Source of the DNA: Pseudisothecium myosuroides
Lineage: Eukaryota > Streptophyta > Bryopsida > Hypnales > Lembophyllaceae
Direction: 5' to 3'
Assembly (NCBI GenBank): GCA_951799445.1
Contig: OX637288.1
Location: 6,016,501 to 6,080,500, forward strand
DNA: 64,000 nucleotides
Below are positions 10,765 through 22,465 of the stretch, in pieces (position 1 is the stretch's first letter; each line of letters opens with the position of its first letter). The position numbers and the translations under genes were made by a program. The notes beneath the pieces were generated by a model, which did not search any database, was not told the origin of the DNA, and saw nothing but the letters and a program-made list of their open reading frames with translations.

Positions 10765-12191
10765 CGGACAAAGTAATTGTCCAATGTAATGTAGCTACAG
10801 TGACAAACAAAACCGAGTACTATTGTGAAACGTTTTCATTCAAACAACCATACCGTAAGCATCAATGGACAAAGTCCAAAAGTGTATATACAAAAGTTGT
10901 AGTGTACGACATGCTACACATTACCACGGAAGTTTGAAGAAAAAAATAGTTGTGATTTGAAAGAAAATCAATTTCAAAGTTAGCCATGTCTAAAACTCAG
11001 TTTTATTCAACATGATTTGGAATTCTCTTATTTTTGTCAAATTTTTTTTAAAACTCCAAAAAAACTTTTTGTGCCTTGGCATGTTGGTATACATCATTTC
11101 AAATTGTTGTACCCGAAAATTGAAGGAAATTGCCAATTATAAAATTTAAAACACCAACAATTTGACAAACATACAAATGATGTTTGTTCTCACAATATTT
11201 GATTTTTTTTTAGGAATTGAGAGCATGGGATAGCATTAACCATTGTAGAGAGAGCATAGGTTGCAATATGGACCATTGTTACATCTTCATGCCTTTGCAT
11301 TTGAAATATTTGTTGAATTTGACAATGCATTTGATTTATATTTCGCAATTGTATAATGCATTTTTAAATTCAACTTCTTTTGTCCAAAGACTAGAGTTCA
11401 TGATGCACATAATTGATCCAACAAATCTCAAAAAAAAAAATTTATCATTGTCAATATCATCAAAAAATTGAAAATTGCCAAAAATTACACTAACCCTCAT
11501 CAAATTTTCAATTTTTTGATGATATTGACAATGATAAAAAAAATTTTGAGATTTGTTAGATCAATTATGTGCATCATGAACTCTAGTCTTTGGACAAAAG
11601 AAGTTGAATTTAAAAATGCATTATACAATTGCGAAATATAAATCAAATGCATTGTCAAATTCAACAAATATTTCAAATGCAAAGGCATGAAGATGTAACA
11701 ATGGTCCATATTGCAACCTATGCTCTCTCTACAATGGTTAATGCTATCCCATGCTCTCAATTCCTAAAAAAAATCAAATATTGTGAGAACAAACATCATT
11801 TGTATGTTTGTCAAATTGTTGGTGTTTTAAATTTTATAATTGGCAATTTCCTTCAGTTTTTGGGTACAACAATTTGAAATGATGTATACCAACATGCCAA
11901 GGCACAAAAAGTTTTTTTGGAGTTTTAAAAAAAATTTGACAAAAATAAGAGAATTCCAAATCATGTAAGTTGAACAAAACTAAGTTTTAGACATGGCTAA
12001 CTTTGAAATTGATTTCTTTCAAATCACAACTATTTTTTTCTTCAAACTTCCGTGGTAATGTGTAGCATGTTGTATACTACAACTTTCGTATATACTCTTT
12101 TGGACTTTGTCCATTGATGCTTACGGTATGGTTGTTTGAATGAAAACGTTTCACAATAGTACTTGGTTTCATTTGTCACTGTATATGTCCG
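10765..12191. mobile_element. 1.43-kb foldback element with TTA flanks (PIF/Harbinger-like MITE)
   Basis: Two arms of about 680-690 bases are near-perfect inverted copies around a centre near 11488. The loop is only ~25 bases (about 11476-11501). The arms end in CGGACA...TGTCCG, flanked by TTA on both sides (10762-10764 and 12192-12194). A 3-bp TTA duplication is typical of PIF/Harbinger (Tourist) elements. The arms contain a short indel near the left end. Two identical-looking ORFs (11217-11471 plus, 11500-11760 minus) simply reflect the palindrome. No transposase is encoded. Confidence 0.85.
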
Positions 12192-13039
12192 TTATATTGT
12201 ATCATAAATAATATCTGATCTTTGGAGATTGAAGATATTATCACATCATATGTCCATAGTGTTAATAGAATTCATCACATATTTTTTTGACCACTTTCAA
12301 TCAAGATTCCAATGCTTGAATACAAAATCTGAAAAAAAGAAAAAAGGAAAAAGAAAAGAAAAAAAGAAAGGAAGTAAAAGTGAAAAGTGAAGGGGAAACA
12401 ATGGAAAAACAAAAAAAAATAAGAATGGAAAAGAATGGGAAAGAAAAGAAAAAAAAAAGAAAAAAAATTGATTTTATATTCATATGTACATTACTGGATT
12501 AGGGGTCAACGTTGTAGTTTGGTCCTACAAAACAATGAAATGAATCAAGACCGCAAATGAATTAGCACACATAGCTTAGGCAATAGCACTAATCTCTTCA
12601 ATGCGTATGGAATCCTCAGAGAAATGACCAATTCTAGATAAGTTGGGTACACACTTTGGTTGAACCCTATAGCAGAAGAAGCTAGAGCTCAGAAGCTTTA
12701 AGCCGCACAAGGCCTTTTGGGTTTATTATCTCAAAATACCTACAACAACCCTCAAGTTGTTGGTGGCTAATTCTAGATGCTCTTAAATTAACCAAATGAT
12801 TTCAATCCACCCTACATTTCAGCTCATTATAGGCACATAATCCACACCCAAAACTTATATTCAAAAAAACTTCCACTGCCAAGCATTCCTATCAACTTAA
12901 TCAGAACTAGAACGCTGATTTTACTCAATGGCGATGTCCATATATATATAACTATTAGCATCATACAAATCTGGAAATCAAGCTATCTAACAACAAATGC
13001 TTTAGTACTTTGTGAAAACTAAAGGCAACAAAAACTTAC
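12192..13039. other. AT-rich region with a purine-rich tract
   Basis: 12330-12470 is almost pure A/G on the plus strand (AAAGAAAAAGAAA-type low complexity). The rest has no gene-like frame. Confidence 0.6.
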
Positions 13040-13134
13040 TTGCAACTATTTGCAAATGCACAGAGAACTCCTGCATCACTTGGATGCACAACAAGTTGCA
13101 AAGGACGACCATCCTCTATTCTAATTGCGAGGAT
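13040..13134 (-). pseudogene. Single exon resembling Sec12/PHF1-type WD40 protein
   Basis: On the minus strand a 95-base open segment is bounded by an acceptor (TTATAG) and a strong donor (GTAAGT). It encodes IRIEDGRPLQLVVHPSDAGV followed by LCAFANSCK. The V-V-H-P-S-x-x-G-V-x-C-x...SC pattern is what I would expect near the start of Sec12-like guanine exchange factors of the ER (PHF1/STL2P in plants). No neighbouring exons of such a gene are recognised, so this is a lone exon or a gene fragment. The exon call is firmer than the family name. Confidence 0.5.
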
Positions 13135-13651
13135 CTATAACAACACAAGTAACCTCACACTTCATAAACAATTTCAAATCCATCTAAAACATGCTCGGAC
13201 CAGAAAATATGAATTATTTAAATCAAAACCCAATTTTTTCAAAACTGGATATTATTTAGTGATACATTCACTTTTTAGTGTTTTGTGAAATCAATGAACA
13301 ACAAAATATAGGCAATGCACATCCTAAACAATGCTACAGTCAAACATTGACATTGTACAAATATCAAGGAAAATAAAATCAAAGCTAAATCCAAAACACT
13401 AAGCTCAAGAAAGTCGATTAATTCGCATATGAATATCTCCATCATGCAATGTAACAATTTCACAATGATCGGTAATTTCTACCAAACAACCTCACACACA
13501 AACCCTAGTCAACGCCAAAGCGAACCGCATAAGCAAACCTAGCTCCATGTATGCACCCATTCAATTAGATCTACAAATCTCCGAAACCACTTTCAAACGT
13601 ACTTCCCAACATACAAAAAATAAAAAAGTAGATCATTCTTTTCAACAATAT

Positions 13652-14633
13652 TTAGCCACTGAATCCCAATGCCCACAGTTTCAGAAAGCATGTCGGTGTC
13701 GAAATTATACTTGCGGGCGGCAACTCCATTCTCCGAAACTGCAGCTCCACGTCATCGTCCCACCTGTAGACATTCCAAATGGTTGTCATCAAAATTAGCA
13801 ACAGCAGAATAATTCATCTCCACAACAGCTGTGACCTCAAATGCATGCAGTGACCCTCAAGTTCCTGATTGCTAGCCACACTATCAATTGCAGAGAATAT
13901 ACTACATTCCTTATCTGAAGCAAACGTAATATGAGATGAAGCTTCAAAAATAGCATGAGGATTTATATTGATATGATCACCATACCTGCGTTTGACTGCA
14001 AATGGACCTGTCGAATGGAGCAAAGGATTGCCCCGAATCAGTTCAGACAAATTCTTGACTTTTATATCTTCCTCTTGCTGTTGCTGGTCTTGTCAATATA
14101 TTCAACAAAAATAACATGAAACAAACAAGTGTTGTCGTGGCCACCAAGTTCCAAATAGCACACGAAGCAAATTATAGGAAACATAGGCCACTCAATTCTA
14201 GATTTAGCGTCTTGCTCATTCAACAACATTCGAATCATAATAATACAATTGCAAATTTGATAAAGAAGCCGCAAAGGCTCTAAAAAGAACCTTTTGTAGT
14301 TTTTCTTCTGCTCTTTCTTTCTTAATACGCTATAGCTTTGCAAGAAGTTTGGCAGTATCATCTTCATCATCATTGTAAACATCACCCAAACGCAAAGACA
14401 ACATGAGCAATTATAGTCCACAAGCTTAAATCTAAAAGCATTCGGGCAATACAAGAACGACATTGGAAACAAACGACCTCCAATCATTTCAAGGAGAAGC
14501 TTTCAGCTGAGCACACCTGTCATTGGAACCTCTACATGCGAGTCATCCGCATCCAAGTTCTTTATAGCCGGCCACTCAGATCTCTCCTCTCTCAGCATCT
14601 CTCTTTGTCCCATCGCAAAGCAATAAGATGACA
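13652..14633 (-). pseudogene. CWC15: CWC15-like spliceosome protein, decayed copy 1
   Basis: Four minus-strand exons are visible. 14517-14633 encodes LLLCDGTKRDAE, and after a frame change DADDSHVEV. 14291-14374 encodes DDEDDTAKLL. 13986-14077 encodes LIRGNPLLHSTGPFAVKR. 13652-13763 starts WDDDVEL. The last junction is exact: donor AG|GTATGG joins acceptor CTACAG|G to give KRRWDDDV, the CWC15 signature. CWC15 is a Prp19-associated spliceosome component. Decay is clear: the 14291-14374 exon has lost its acceptor AG (TTACAATG) and contains a TAG, the first exon is frameshifted, and the N-terminal half is missing. The last exon leaves the family sequence after WDDDV. A second copy lies at 54961-55612. 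Confidence 0.85.
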
Positions 14634-15029
14634 CTGAGCGGGTGGGAGCTAGGGACCTCTCTAAATTCAGTCCTTACTCTATTCCTTCCTACCAACGTTC
14701 TCGACCCTTTCTTATCACAAATCAACAACTTAGAGGAATTTAGAAGCAATACATATGTATGAAGAACTCGTATCTTTTTTTTATAAAAATGTAACAACGA
14801 ATTTATAAGAAATGAGCCAAAAGGTTCAAGTTCAGTATCCAGTCTTGCATGTGCATAAAGTGTTCAGTTAGTAATACCGGTATAAAATCCCTTGATACAA
14901 CCAAAACAAGAGCATCTCTCGCAATACTAATAAATGAATGTGAAATAATTGCCAAGCATGTAGTAGGCTTGTATGACACTACGTACAAAGAAATCATAAA
15001 GTATCCACAAGGTGAGGTTTGATTCTTAC

Positions 15030-15150
15030 CTGCAGCAATAAGGCTCAAGTAGGGGCTCCTTGCACAGCAACAATCTTAATACATCTCTTCAAATTCGATT
15101 TCCATTTTGTAATGGTACTTGTCAGCATTGTGCACGACATCAACCACAAA
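15030..15150 (-). pseudogene. Exon of an unidentified gene, copy 1 (decayed)
   Basis: The counterpart of 56007-56134. The CAG|GTAAGAATC donor at the low-coordinate end is intact. The open frame around HNADKYHYKMEIEF is followed by a stop where copy 2 reads on, and one base is missing near the acceptor. Confidence 0.55.
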
Positions 15151-15341
15151 CTACACTTTTCGGATGTCGAAGGCAAACTCTATGGTCATGTTCGAGCTTG
15201 ACAACCACTGCCAACTTGCAACAATTTCAGACACGAGAAAGCTCAAGTACAACTTGCTTTGATAAACAACCCAACATACAAAGAATCAATAGTAAAAAAG
15301 TGGCATTAAATAATCCCTAAAGGACCAAAATTTGACTTCAT

Positions 15342-15929
15342 ACTTTTCTAGCAATTTGGAGTAGGTAATACGGGGACTTCCTCTTGTCCAATTTTATTCC
15401 TTTTTTGACCAACACATGCAATAATCTTCATTGATTTAGGGGACATGAAATTGGACCCATCTGAAATATACTTCTCACAATATGATCAATTTTGTTGAGT
15501 AGATTTGGCATGGTACTTTTGAGGAATAGCACCAAGTAGAGTTGTGAGACCAAAGCCATGCTAAATCAGAGCAAAATTCAAACTCTAGTATTCTATTACA
15601 TACTCATTGACTTGAAGACCTCTCACTCCTTCAAATGACCTCAACTTTGCAAGAAGAGTTGTCAGAGATTCTTTTTCATGCAAATTTATAGGGTGCTCAA
15701 CAAGGGTTCCTTGAACTGTAATTTCAATCCATGAGTTGTTGGTCCTAGAGGGGTTGCAAAAAACATAAATGGCTTGGCAAAAACAAAAGCGACTGAACAT
15801 CATGAGGAGAATGATGAGAAAGTGGACGAGGAGTACATCTTCCCAAGCTGTGACAAAATGCCGAGGCCGCTTGACTATGCCACGCTCGGACACTGGAGTG
15901 ACTCGGACTTCCGGAGTTGGCTCTTGAGC
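15342..15929. other. Segment present only in duplication copy 1
   Basis: Copy 2 reads straight from the CTAAAGGACCAAAATTTG-like end (15318; 57328) into CAAAACCAGG (15930; 57350). The ~590 bases between are found only here. They begin just behind a sequence that resembles the left end of the TTAA element family (ATAATCCCTAAAGGACC at about 15312-15328). It could be the body of an old insertion or a deletion in copy 2. No gene recognised. Confidence 0.5.
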
Positions 15930-16200
15930 AAAACCAGGTGTCCATTGTCTCCCATCATGATAGCTGCTTGCTCTGCCACTTTCTTTGTGTTGAAAGTCAC
16001 GAAGTCAAAGCCTTTTGACTCGCAAGTCTAGGGTTCGGAGATTATTTAAACACAGTAGATCATTCCCTTGCCCACAAACCTCACAACATTTCCACTAGAT
16101 CCATCCTTGTGGTCAAGCGTGGGATCTTGCCGACGGGTGCTTTACACTTCCCTACCATGTTCACAACAAATGCCCCAATCTAAACCTCACGGAGTGTCAC
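15930..16200 (-). pseudogene. RRM-like remnant, copy 1
   Basis: The counterpart of 57345-57610. On the minus strand it contains a decayed version of the SKDSGFVTF (RNP1-like) block and a GKISR-type beta strand in a different frame. The frame is broken by small changes, so it is a remnant. Confidence 0.3.
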
Positions 16201-17180
16201 GTCACGAAGGTGATGTTAGTCCCTGCAAGCACATTGCACTTGAAAATGCAAACAAATAGTGTCAAGAAGTGTTGCACAAAACAGCTTCCAACAAATATGG
16301 TGTCGAGAGCAAAAGAGTAATTTCCTATTCTGGAAAATTCACTTCAAGTTCTTCAGTTTTCAAACGTTTTAACAATATGGACTTCACTGCCATGTGCTGC
16401 AATGAAGGCAATGTGGATCCCCGCCCAGCAGGCATGCTCGTTCCCCTGCATTGCTTGTACTTCAATCTGCGAGCACGTTGCACAAGAGAATGCAAACAAA
16501 TAGTGCCAAAAAACATCGCAAAGTAAAATTTCCAACAAATAAGGTGTCAAGAGCAAGAGAATCACTCTCTATTTTGGAAAATTCACTTGAAGTTCTTCTC
16601 AAATGTTTTAGCAATATGGACCTCACTAATTTGTTAAGTCATGAAGGCGATGATGATCCTTGTCCAACAGACATGCTCGTACCCTACATTGCTTGTGCTT
16701 CAACCTACAAGCTGCACATTGCAATGGAGAATCCAAACAAACAGTGTTAAGAACCACTACAAACAATAGCAAGCAAACATGGTATCAAACCCAAGAGTAT
16801 AACTCTCTATTCTTGCAAATAAACCCAAATTATCCTCATTTAATCAACTCAGCTCCTTGGAATGTATGTTCTTCACATGGCTAAGCCAAGGAAAAAAATG
16901 ACAACACCACGTGTACCTTCACAACGAATTCAATCACTCTTACTTCCCAAATTCGACATAAATTCCAAAGTTCAACCCAGACTCCAAGTGCAGAGAAATT
17001 CCCACCTCAAATGTCCCAAGATGGCCCTCACTGAATTCTCACATGAGAAGGCGATCCTTATCTGATAGGCTAGGCGTGCTCATACCCCTGCATTGCTTGT
17101 GCTACTACCGTCAACCTACAAGCACAATGCAATGGTGAACGCAAGCACAGAGATGTGTCAAGGAACGTTACAAAGAAAGG
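16200..17180. repeat. Degenerate ~200-300-base repeated units, copy 1
   Basis: Four units begin around 16205, 16402, 16642 and 17048. They share GAAGGCGATG..GATCC, CATGCTCGT-CCC-GCATTGCTTGTGCT and AGCACATTGCA-TGG-GAA-GCAA. On the minus strand three of them read IAFxxxxxSEVHIxKTxE, which suggests tandem duplication of an exon or domain. All are interrupted by stops. Copy 2 has the same series at about 57605-58300. Confidence 0.5.
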
Positions 17181-17667
17181 AAAGAACTCTCTATTCTTGC
17201 GATGCAACGTTTCTTGAAGCGTCTCTTAAGTGTTTAAGCTTCTTGGGCAAATTAAACCTTCCAATGCTCTTTCCCATGGACCGCGTTGTCCAAGCAAAGA
17301 AACGTGTTCGTGCCTTCAACCAAACTCACCATCGTTCATGGCCAATTCAATCTCACTCAGCTCCAAAATTAGACAATCAGCTTCTGCATTTCCTCTTTAT
17401 GCCAAACCGAGTTTGGAAATTAAGCTCAAATTTAGAATTCATTGTTTCTAACTTACATTTCATCCTCACACATCAGCTTCATTAACTCAATATACCAATC
17501 GCAAAGTTAAATACCAGTATACATTCCATCTCTCCGAGGATTTGAACAAGCTACCAAGTTCAATAAGAGTTTAATTTATTAAAAGTGCATCATAAATTTG
17601 TCTCATTGGAGCTGAATGGAGGAACCTGTTAGACCCTGCTAAGACACAGGGCTAAATTCTTCTTGAA

Positions 17668-17865
17668 CGATTGCAGACCTATAGAAACCAACAATCTAAG
17701 GGATTAGTTGAGGGCCTTCAACCTCAAGACCTTGAAAATAGGTTCACTTTCACCAAAGACTCAAACAATATAGAAGATGCTAGAGTTTTACTGAGAAATC
17801 TAATGTCCTTGTATACCAAATCCGAAGAGTCAGAAAAGTCAGAAGCACGATTAGAAATTGTCAAG
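17668..17865 (+). pseudogene. Exon-like sequence of an unidentified protein, copy 1
   Basis: The plus-strand frame follows a GATTGCAG acceptor-like site. It encodes RFTFTKDSNNIEDARVLLRN followed by an acidic/basic helix (SLYTKSEESEKSEARLEI). The matching sequence in copy 2 (58797-59186) continues in frame much further. Here the similarity stops at about 17862, where ~2 kb of copy-1-specific DNA begins, and the frame ends at 17901. Not recognised. Confidence 0.4.
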
Positions 17866-18722
17866 TTTAATGCCTCGCGGGGTATTTATTACGTTGGCTA
17901 GCCTTATCGGAAGGCATGATGACAACCAATGGTCCACATTAAAGTGCCATTGATGAGGTTCTGATTTACTGTAATCCATAGCTTCACAAATATCTGTAAA
18001 CGGCAATAACTCAATCAATTGCAATGCTGACTTCAACACGACTCACTGATCTCCTCCCTTCCAACCTCGTTCAACATCCTCAGCTTGTCTCAAATGTTCA
18101 GCAATAGGAAGTTTGATCCAAAGTAAACATTATCCTCCGGCACATTTATGAAAGCATCGTCTTCATGGAAATAGAAAATATCAATTCCAATTCGCATCAA
18201 GCTTAAATCATGTAACAAAACAATTCCTGTCCAACAAACCAAAAGGGCACCCAAAACCACCTCGTCAACAAAACAACGAAAGAATTAGCCAGGGATTCAG
18301 TAAACACACCAAATCCAGTCAAAAATGACGAATTCGCCACATTGCTGCAAATATTCCGGGAAGAAAAACTAAATAGAAGAAAAACAAGTGCTTAATAAAG
18401 CAATCCTCTCCATCATAACTTCAACTAATGCAAAGCTGTAAACTAAAACCCTTCACTGTACTCCTATACGCCAAGAGTTCTAAAGCCCCTGCCACGGGAT
18501 CACTGTGCAAGCAAGCTAGAGCCAAATCAAACATGTTCCTCTTCAATCTCTCACACAGCACTGTGCACAAAGAAGATAGTCACCTTCGAAATCTGAACTA
18601 ATGTAAGGATTCCACACTTTTGGTCGATCACATGCACATCGAGTTTCCGACGATTGTTCATAATATAGCCTATTACACTGCCCTCAACTTGTCAAGCCAA
18701 GCTATTGTCGTAGACTAATTAA

Positions 18723-19657
18723 CCCCTAAAGGACCGTTGTCCCTTCGGGGGACAAATGCGTTTTCGGGCAGGTACCTACGGGCTGAAATTTTCTCCTGAT
18801 TTTTTGAAACTTTTTTGGGAGGTAGAAAAGCTGATAAGCTTTGTGGGAATACAATTTTTTTCACAATCGGTGCCCGGGAAAAAAAGTTATGACCAAATAA
18901 GCTCAAATGGGGGGACGGCGGGCAGCCCGGGCAGCCAAAAAAAAATGCACAAAAATTTGAATTTTTTTTTTAAATATTTTTTTTCTCGTAGATTATATTT
19001 TTGCCTATTTGGAAAGCTTTGATTCATTTCATTTGGATATGTTTTGAGAAAGTTATGGACATTCTTGTTTTTCGGGCAGTTAGAGCATCTTCTTGAAAAA
19101 AATAACTTGTAGGATGCATTTCTGAATGCAATTTTTCAAATTTTTCAATTTCTTTTTTTTTGCATGGTCTGATTTACTTGTTAGAACAATCTCACCATTG
19201 GGATTTGTTCATTTTAATTCCATCTAAAATATATTAATATTTTAGATTTTCCTTCTATCTCATACCTACTTCTACTTAACAATTTTTTTAAGAATGATAA
19301 TTAAGTTTTTTTGAATTTCTTTTTTTTTCCTAGATTCTCAACTCAATTCTCCACTATAAAGATTTAAAGCTCAAAACTCTGTAGTGCAAAAATTTTATGT
19401 TAAAAATGTTCAAACTCAAAAAATCTAGTCCCGCAATGTGCTGAAAAACTTGTTTTTTCTACTTTAAACGCAGATATCTTGCAATCTGTGTGGTCAAAAA
19501 TTCTGAAATTTTTTTCACGCACTTTCATACTAGTAAGGTGTAAGATCCTACAGTTAGATGTGAAAAAAAAACAATTTTCAATTTCTTTTACTCTTTGCTA
19601 TAGATATGGCAGTTTTGAGTGTTTTTTGGCAGAAAAAGGGCCTCGGTCCTTTAGGGG
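18723..19657. mobile_element. TTAA-flanked non-autonomous element T1 (935 bp)
   Basis: Ends are CCCCTAAAGGACCG...CGGTCCTTTAGGGG, with exact TTAA on both sides (18719-18722, 19658-19661). Inside are a GGGCAGCCCGGGCAGC motif (about 18920-18936), T-rich tracts, and near the right end a CTTGCAATCTGTGTGGTCAAA/GTAAGATCCTACAG block shared with T3 and T5. No transposase. TTAA duplications and a C-run start fit piggyBac-type mobilisation; a TAA/TTA-using Harbinger is the alternative. Confidence 0.8.
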
Positions 19658-19744
19658 TTAAGTTCCACTCAACTCTCTGACTCGAATCTCACGTCTCCTA
19701 ACAAAGACAAAAATCTGTCGTTACAAAGTACATCTCAATCTGTT

Positions 19745-19996
19745 TGTTTGGGTTCGCCATATGCAAACATTCAAGCTGTAAATCAAAGAGGAGCACTTCT
19801 TGTTGACGCCCTTTGGCCCACCCCATATGACCAGCAATGGATGCATCAGCACAGGCAGCTAGCATGGGCAGCAGCACTAGCTAATCTCTTCAACTCGCAG
19901 AGAGAAATGATTCCCTTTGTCAGCAAGAATTGGCAAAGCTTGCAAGCGGGTGCTCCAGGAAGCAACAAAAACACAAGCACTTCCTTGGTTCTCTAG
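19745..19996 (+). pseudogene. Exon-like frame of an unidentified protein
   Basis: The frame encodes NQRGALLVDALWPTPYDQQW, then MHQHRQLAWAAALANLFNSQ and a Ser/Thr-rich end. From ALANLFNSQR on it is the counterpart of copy 2 at 58985-59100, where one extra base puts it into the frame LCQQELAKLATKQ. Upstream sequence up to 17862 is absent from copy 2. It is probably the continuation of the protein at 17668-17865, split or rearranged. No family recognised. Confidence 0.4.
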
Positions 19997-20128
19997 GTTG
20001 TACTCGTAACTGATAAGGTAGGTTTTTAGCTCATGTATTGTAAATATTAATGAGATTAAAATTTTAAATTTTTAAAATGTAATTTATACAATCAAACCTT
20101 GGATAGAAATTGATCAAGCTAATATTAA

Positions 20129-20869
20129 CCCCTAAAGGACCAAGCTGCATTTTTTGGCAACATAGCGATTTTGGGCAGCTCACTACGAATGGAGTTTTTA
20201 TTTGTTTTCTTTGAAAATTTTACACAACATGTGCCCGAGGAGTAGCTTTAAGGCCCAACAATTTTCATAACTTTTGACTACATAAATAAAAAGTTGTTGC
20301 ATGATATGTGATTTTCTTTGAACTTTGGGCAGCCCGGGCAGCTCTGAAATTTTCCTTAAAAATAACTTTTAAATAAAAATTTAAATGTGAAATTGATTCT
20401 TTAGATTTATATATACATGGGAAGCTTTGAATCATTCAATTTTAATCAATGAGTCAAAAGTTATGAGGAGTTTAAGTTTGCAGGTAGTTATGGTTTTCAA
20501 AGACTCCATGCCTACCCGCAAACTTAAACTCCTCATAACTTTTGACTCATTGATCGAAATTGAATGATTCAAAGCTTCCCATGTATATATAAATCTAAAG
20601 AATCAGTTTCAAATTTTAATTTTTTTTAAAAGTCATTTTTAAAGAAAATTTCAGAGTTGCCCGGGCTGCCCAAAGTTCAAAGAAAATCACATATCATGCA
20701 ATAACGTTTTATCTATGTAGTCAAAAGTTATGAAAATTGTTGGGCCTTAAAGCTACTCCTTGGGCACATGTTGCGTAAAATTTTCAAAGAAAAAAAATAA
20801 AAACTCCATTCGTAGTGAGCTGCCCAAAATTGCTTTGTTGCCAAGAAACGCAGCTTTTTCCTTTAGGGG
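20129..20869. mobile_element. TTAA-flanked foldback element T2 (741 bp)
   Basis: CCCCTAAAGGACC...CCTTTAGGGG ends are flanked by TTAA (20125-20128, 20870-20873). The two halves are inverted copies of each other almost to the centre near 20500. Both arms carry CGGGCAGC/GCTGCCCG-type motifs and the phrase TTTTGACTCATTGATCGAAAT or its relative. Copy 2 lacks the element (near 59300), so it inserted after the duplication or was lost there. Confidence 0.85.
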
Positions 20870-20873
20870 TTAA

Positions 20874-21815
20874 TGAAAGTAAAAAAATAATTTTGAAAAT
20901 TTGAAATCATTATGGTAAATCAATTTTGAAAAGTTGAAACTCGTGTGAGTTGTGTTTATAGTGGATGTATGTTTGAAATATACACATAGTTCATTTCATT
21001 TCTCATCATGCTAATAGTTTATATTTTTATTATTGGCCCAACTACAATATACATTATACAACAAAAGTATTAATTTTATATAAATCTCGAGTTTTCAAAA
21101 CATTGTGATGGATTTCCTTTTCGAAATGGTTTGAAAATGAAATTCTAAATGTGAAAGTTTTTTAAGAGTTTTTTTTCTAATATTAAATATTTAAAAAATT
21201 ATTATTATTAAAAATTGATTAAAAATTGGCCAAATTAACCTTAAAATGGGAGTTAATCTTTACAAAAAAATGTTTTTGATAAACTAAAATCAGACTCTAC
21301 AGTTCATATATCATGGATATGTATACAAGAGTCATTTCAATCTTCATCACATTAATGCTATTTATTTTTAAAATTGGTTTAGACCTTATGGTTTAAAAAA
21401 ATTTATAGTTTGTACAAAATGTAATAATCTTTGAGGAATCTTTGTATGAAATTGTTAGATTTTACCATGCATCATTGAATTTGCTCTTATTGTCTTCACT
21501 GCAAAGGCAATCACTCAAAAGTAATGTAGGAAGAAGTGCTCAAACAACCTATGATAGGCATTCATATGGTCAGATTGTGTTTTTGAGTTCATACTCATTC
21601 TATCTGTCAAAGCCTTGATAACCGTTAAAGTTTAAAACTAATCCTTGAATTGAAATAAATGTATTAATTAAGTTTGTTAACAAAAGATACAAGGTAATGT
21701 ACATCTATGTCAAGAAAAAAATGTATTTACAGTGAATCAAATACTATTAGATCCCTACAAAATTCTTAGATTTTATACCTTTAGATTAGCCCATTTTCTC
21801 AAATGGGTTGGTAAG
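20874..21815. other. AT-rich, no gene
   Basis: No gene-like frame. It aligns with about 59300-60698, except that copy 2 carries T5 and a 188-bp MITE, and about 21470-21755 here has no counterpart there. Confidence 0.6.
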
Positions 21816-22465
21816 TGTGAGCTCCCAATTCGTCACTCGGGAGTCAGTTTTTTTCCCCTAAATTTTGCAATTTAAGTTGTAAGTATATACAAAGAGCCCT
21901 AAAAAGAGTGCAAAACCAAAATGAACATGTTACATCCCAATATGCCCTTTGGTCCTAGATAGCCTTTTATTCCTAGAACTGCCCTAAAACCCACTTGTGA
22001 ATAGGTTAGAACCACGGAAGTAGGGGGGCTAGCAGGTTTGAGGATTTTCATCCAAAATAGTCTAAAATCACTGTGCATGTGACCATGCTTGGCTAAATTG
22101 ATCTAAGGAGAGTCTAAAAAGATTTTTAGATAGATTCCCTGAGAAAGATTTTAGTTTCCCCATTCCATTGACGAATAGTAGAAATTCCAATTGTTAGCAT
22201 GTAGGTGTCACTTTCTCAAGATGGGCCAGTAGAGGAATCTATGACCACCGGATTGTGATCTAGAGTCGGAACCATACCATAAAGTCAAAAGTAAAATCCA
22301 TTTGCCAAGATTCCCTTGTATGCGGAAGATTCTCTAACTGTCGGTAACTCAACGGAAGTATATTTTTACCTTTCGTTTCAAGACATGTAAGATCAAAACG
22401 TGGACTTGCACATCTCTTGGGAAACTTTATGAGAGGTTCCCCAAGAAGTTTCAAAATTTTCTGGA

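Larger units (their letters stand above)
13903..21815. repeat. Segmental duplication, copy 1, first segment
   Basis: This matches 54878-60698 in order and orientation, from the ACATTCCTTATTTGAAGC-like left edge (13903 versus about 54878) to the ...TTGG(T/C)AAG junction where element C is inserted. Copy-specific differences are an extra ~0.6 kb (about 15342-15929) and ~2 kb (about 17862-19886) here, a TTAA element at 20129-20869 here, and an extra ~1 kb with ABCC exons in copy 2. The duplication continues at 32050-35147, 40084-40168 and 45993 onwards. Confidence 0.9.

Noticed and set aside
11217..11760. Two genes encoding the same ~85-residue protein on opposite strands
   Set aside because: They are mirror images produced by the palindrome; they start at TTG and have no recognisable domain.
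10765..12191. A microRNA precursor
   Set aside because: Far too long and too perfectly paired for a plant miRNA precursor; TTA flanks and CGGACA ends indicate a foldback transposon.
12301..12483. A Phe-rich membrane protein on the minus strand
   Set aside because: It is the translation of an A/G-only low-complexity tract.
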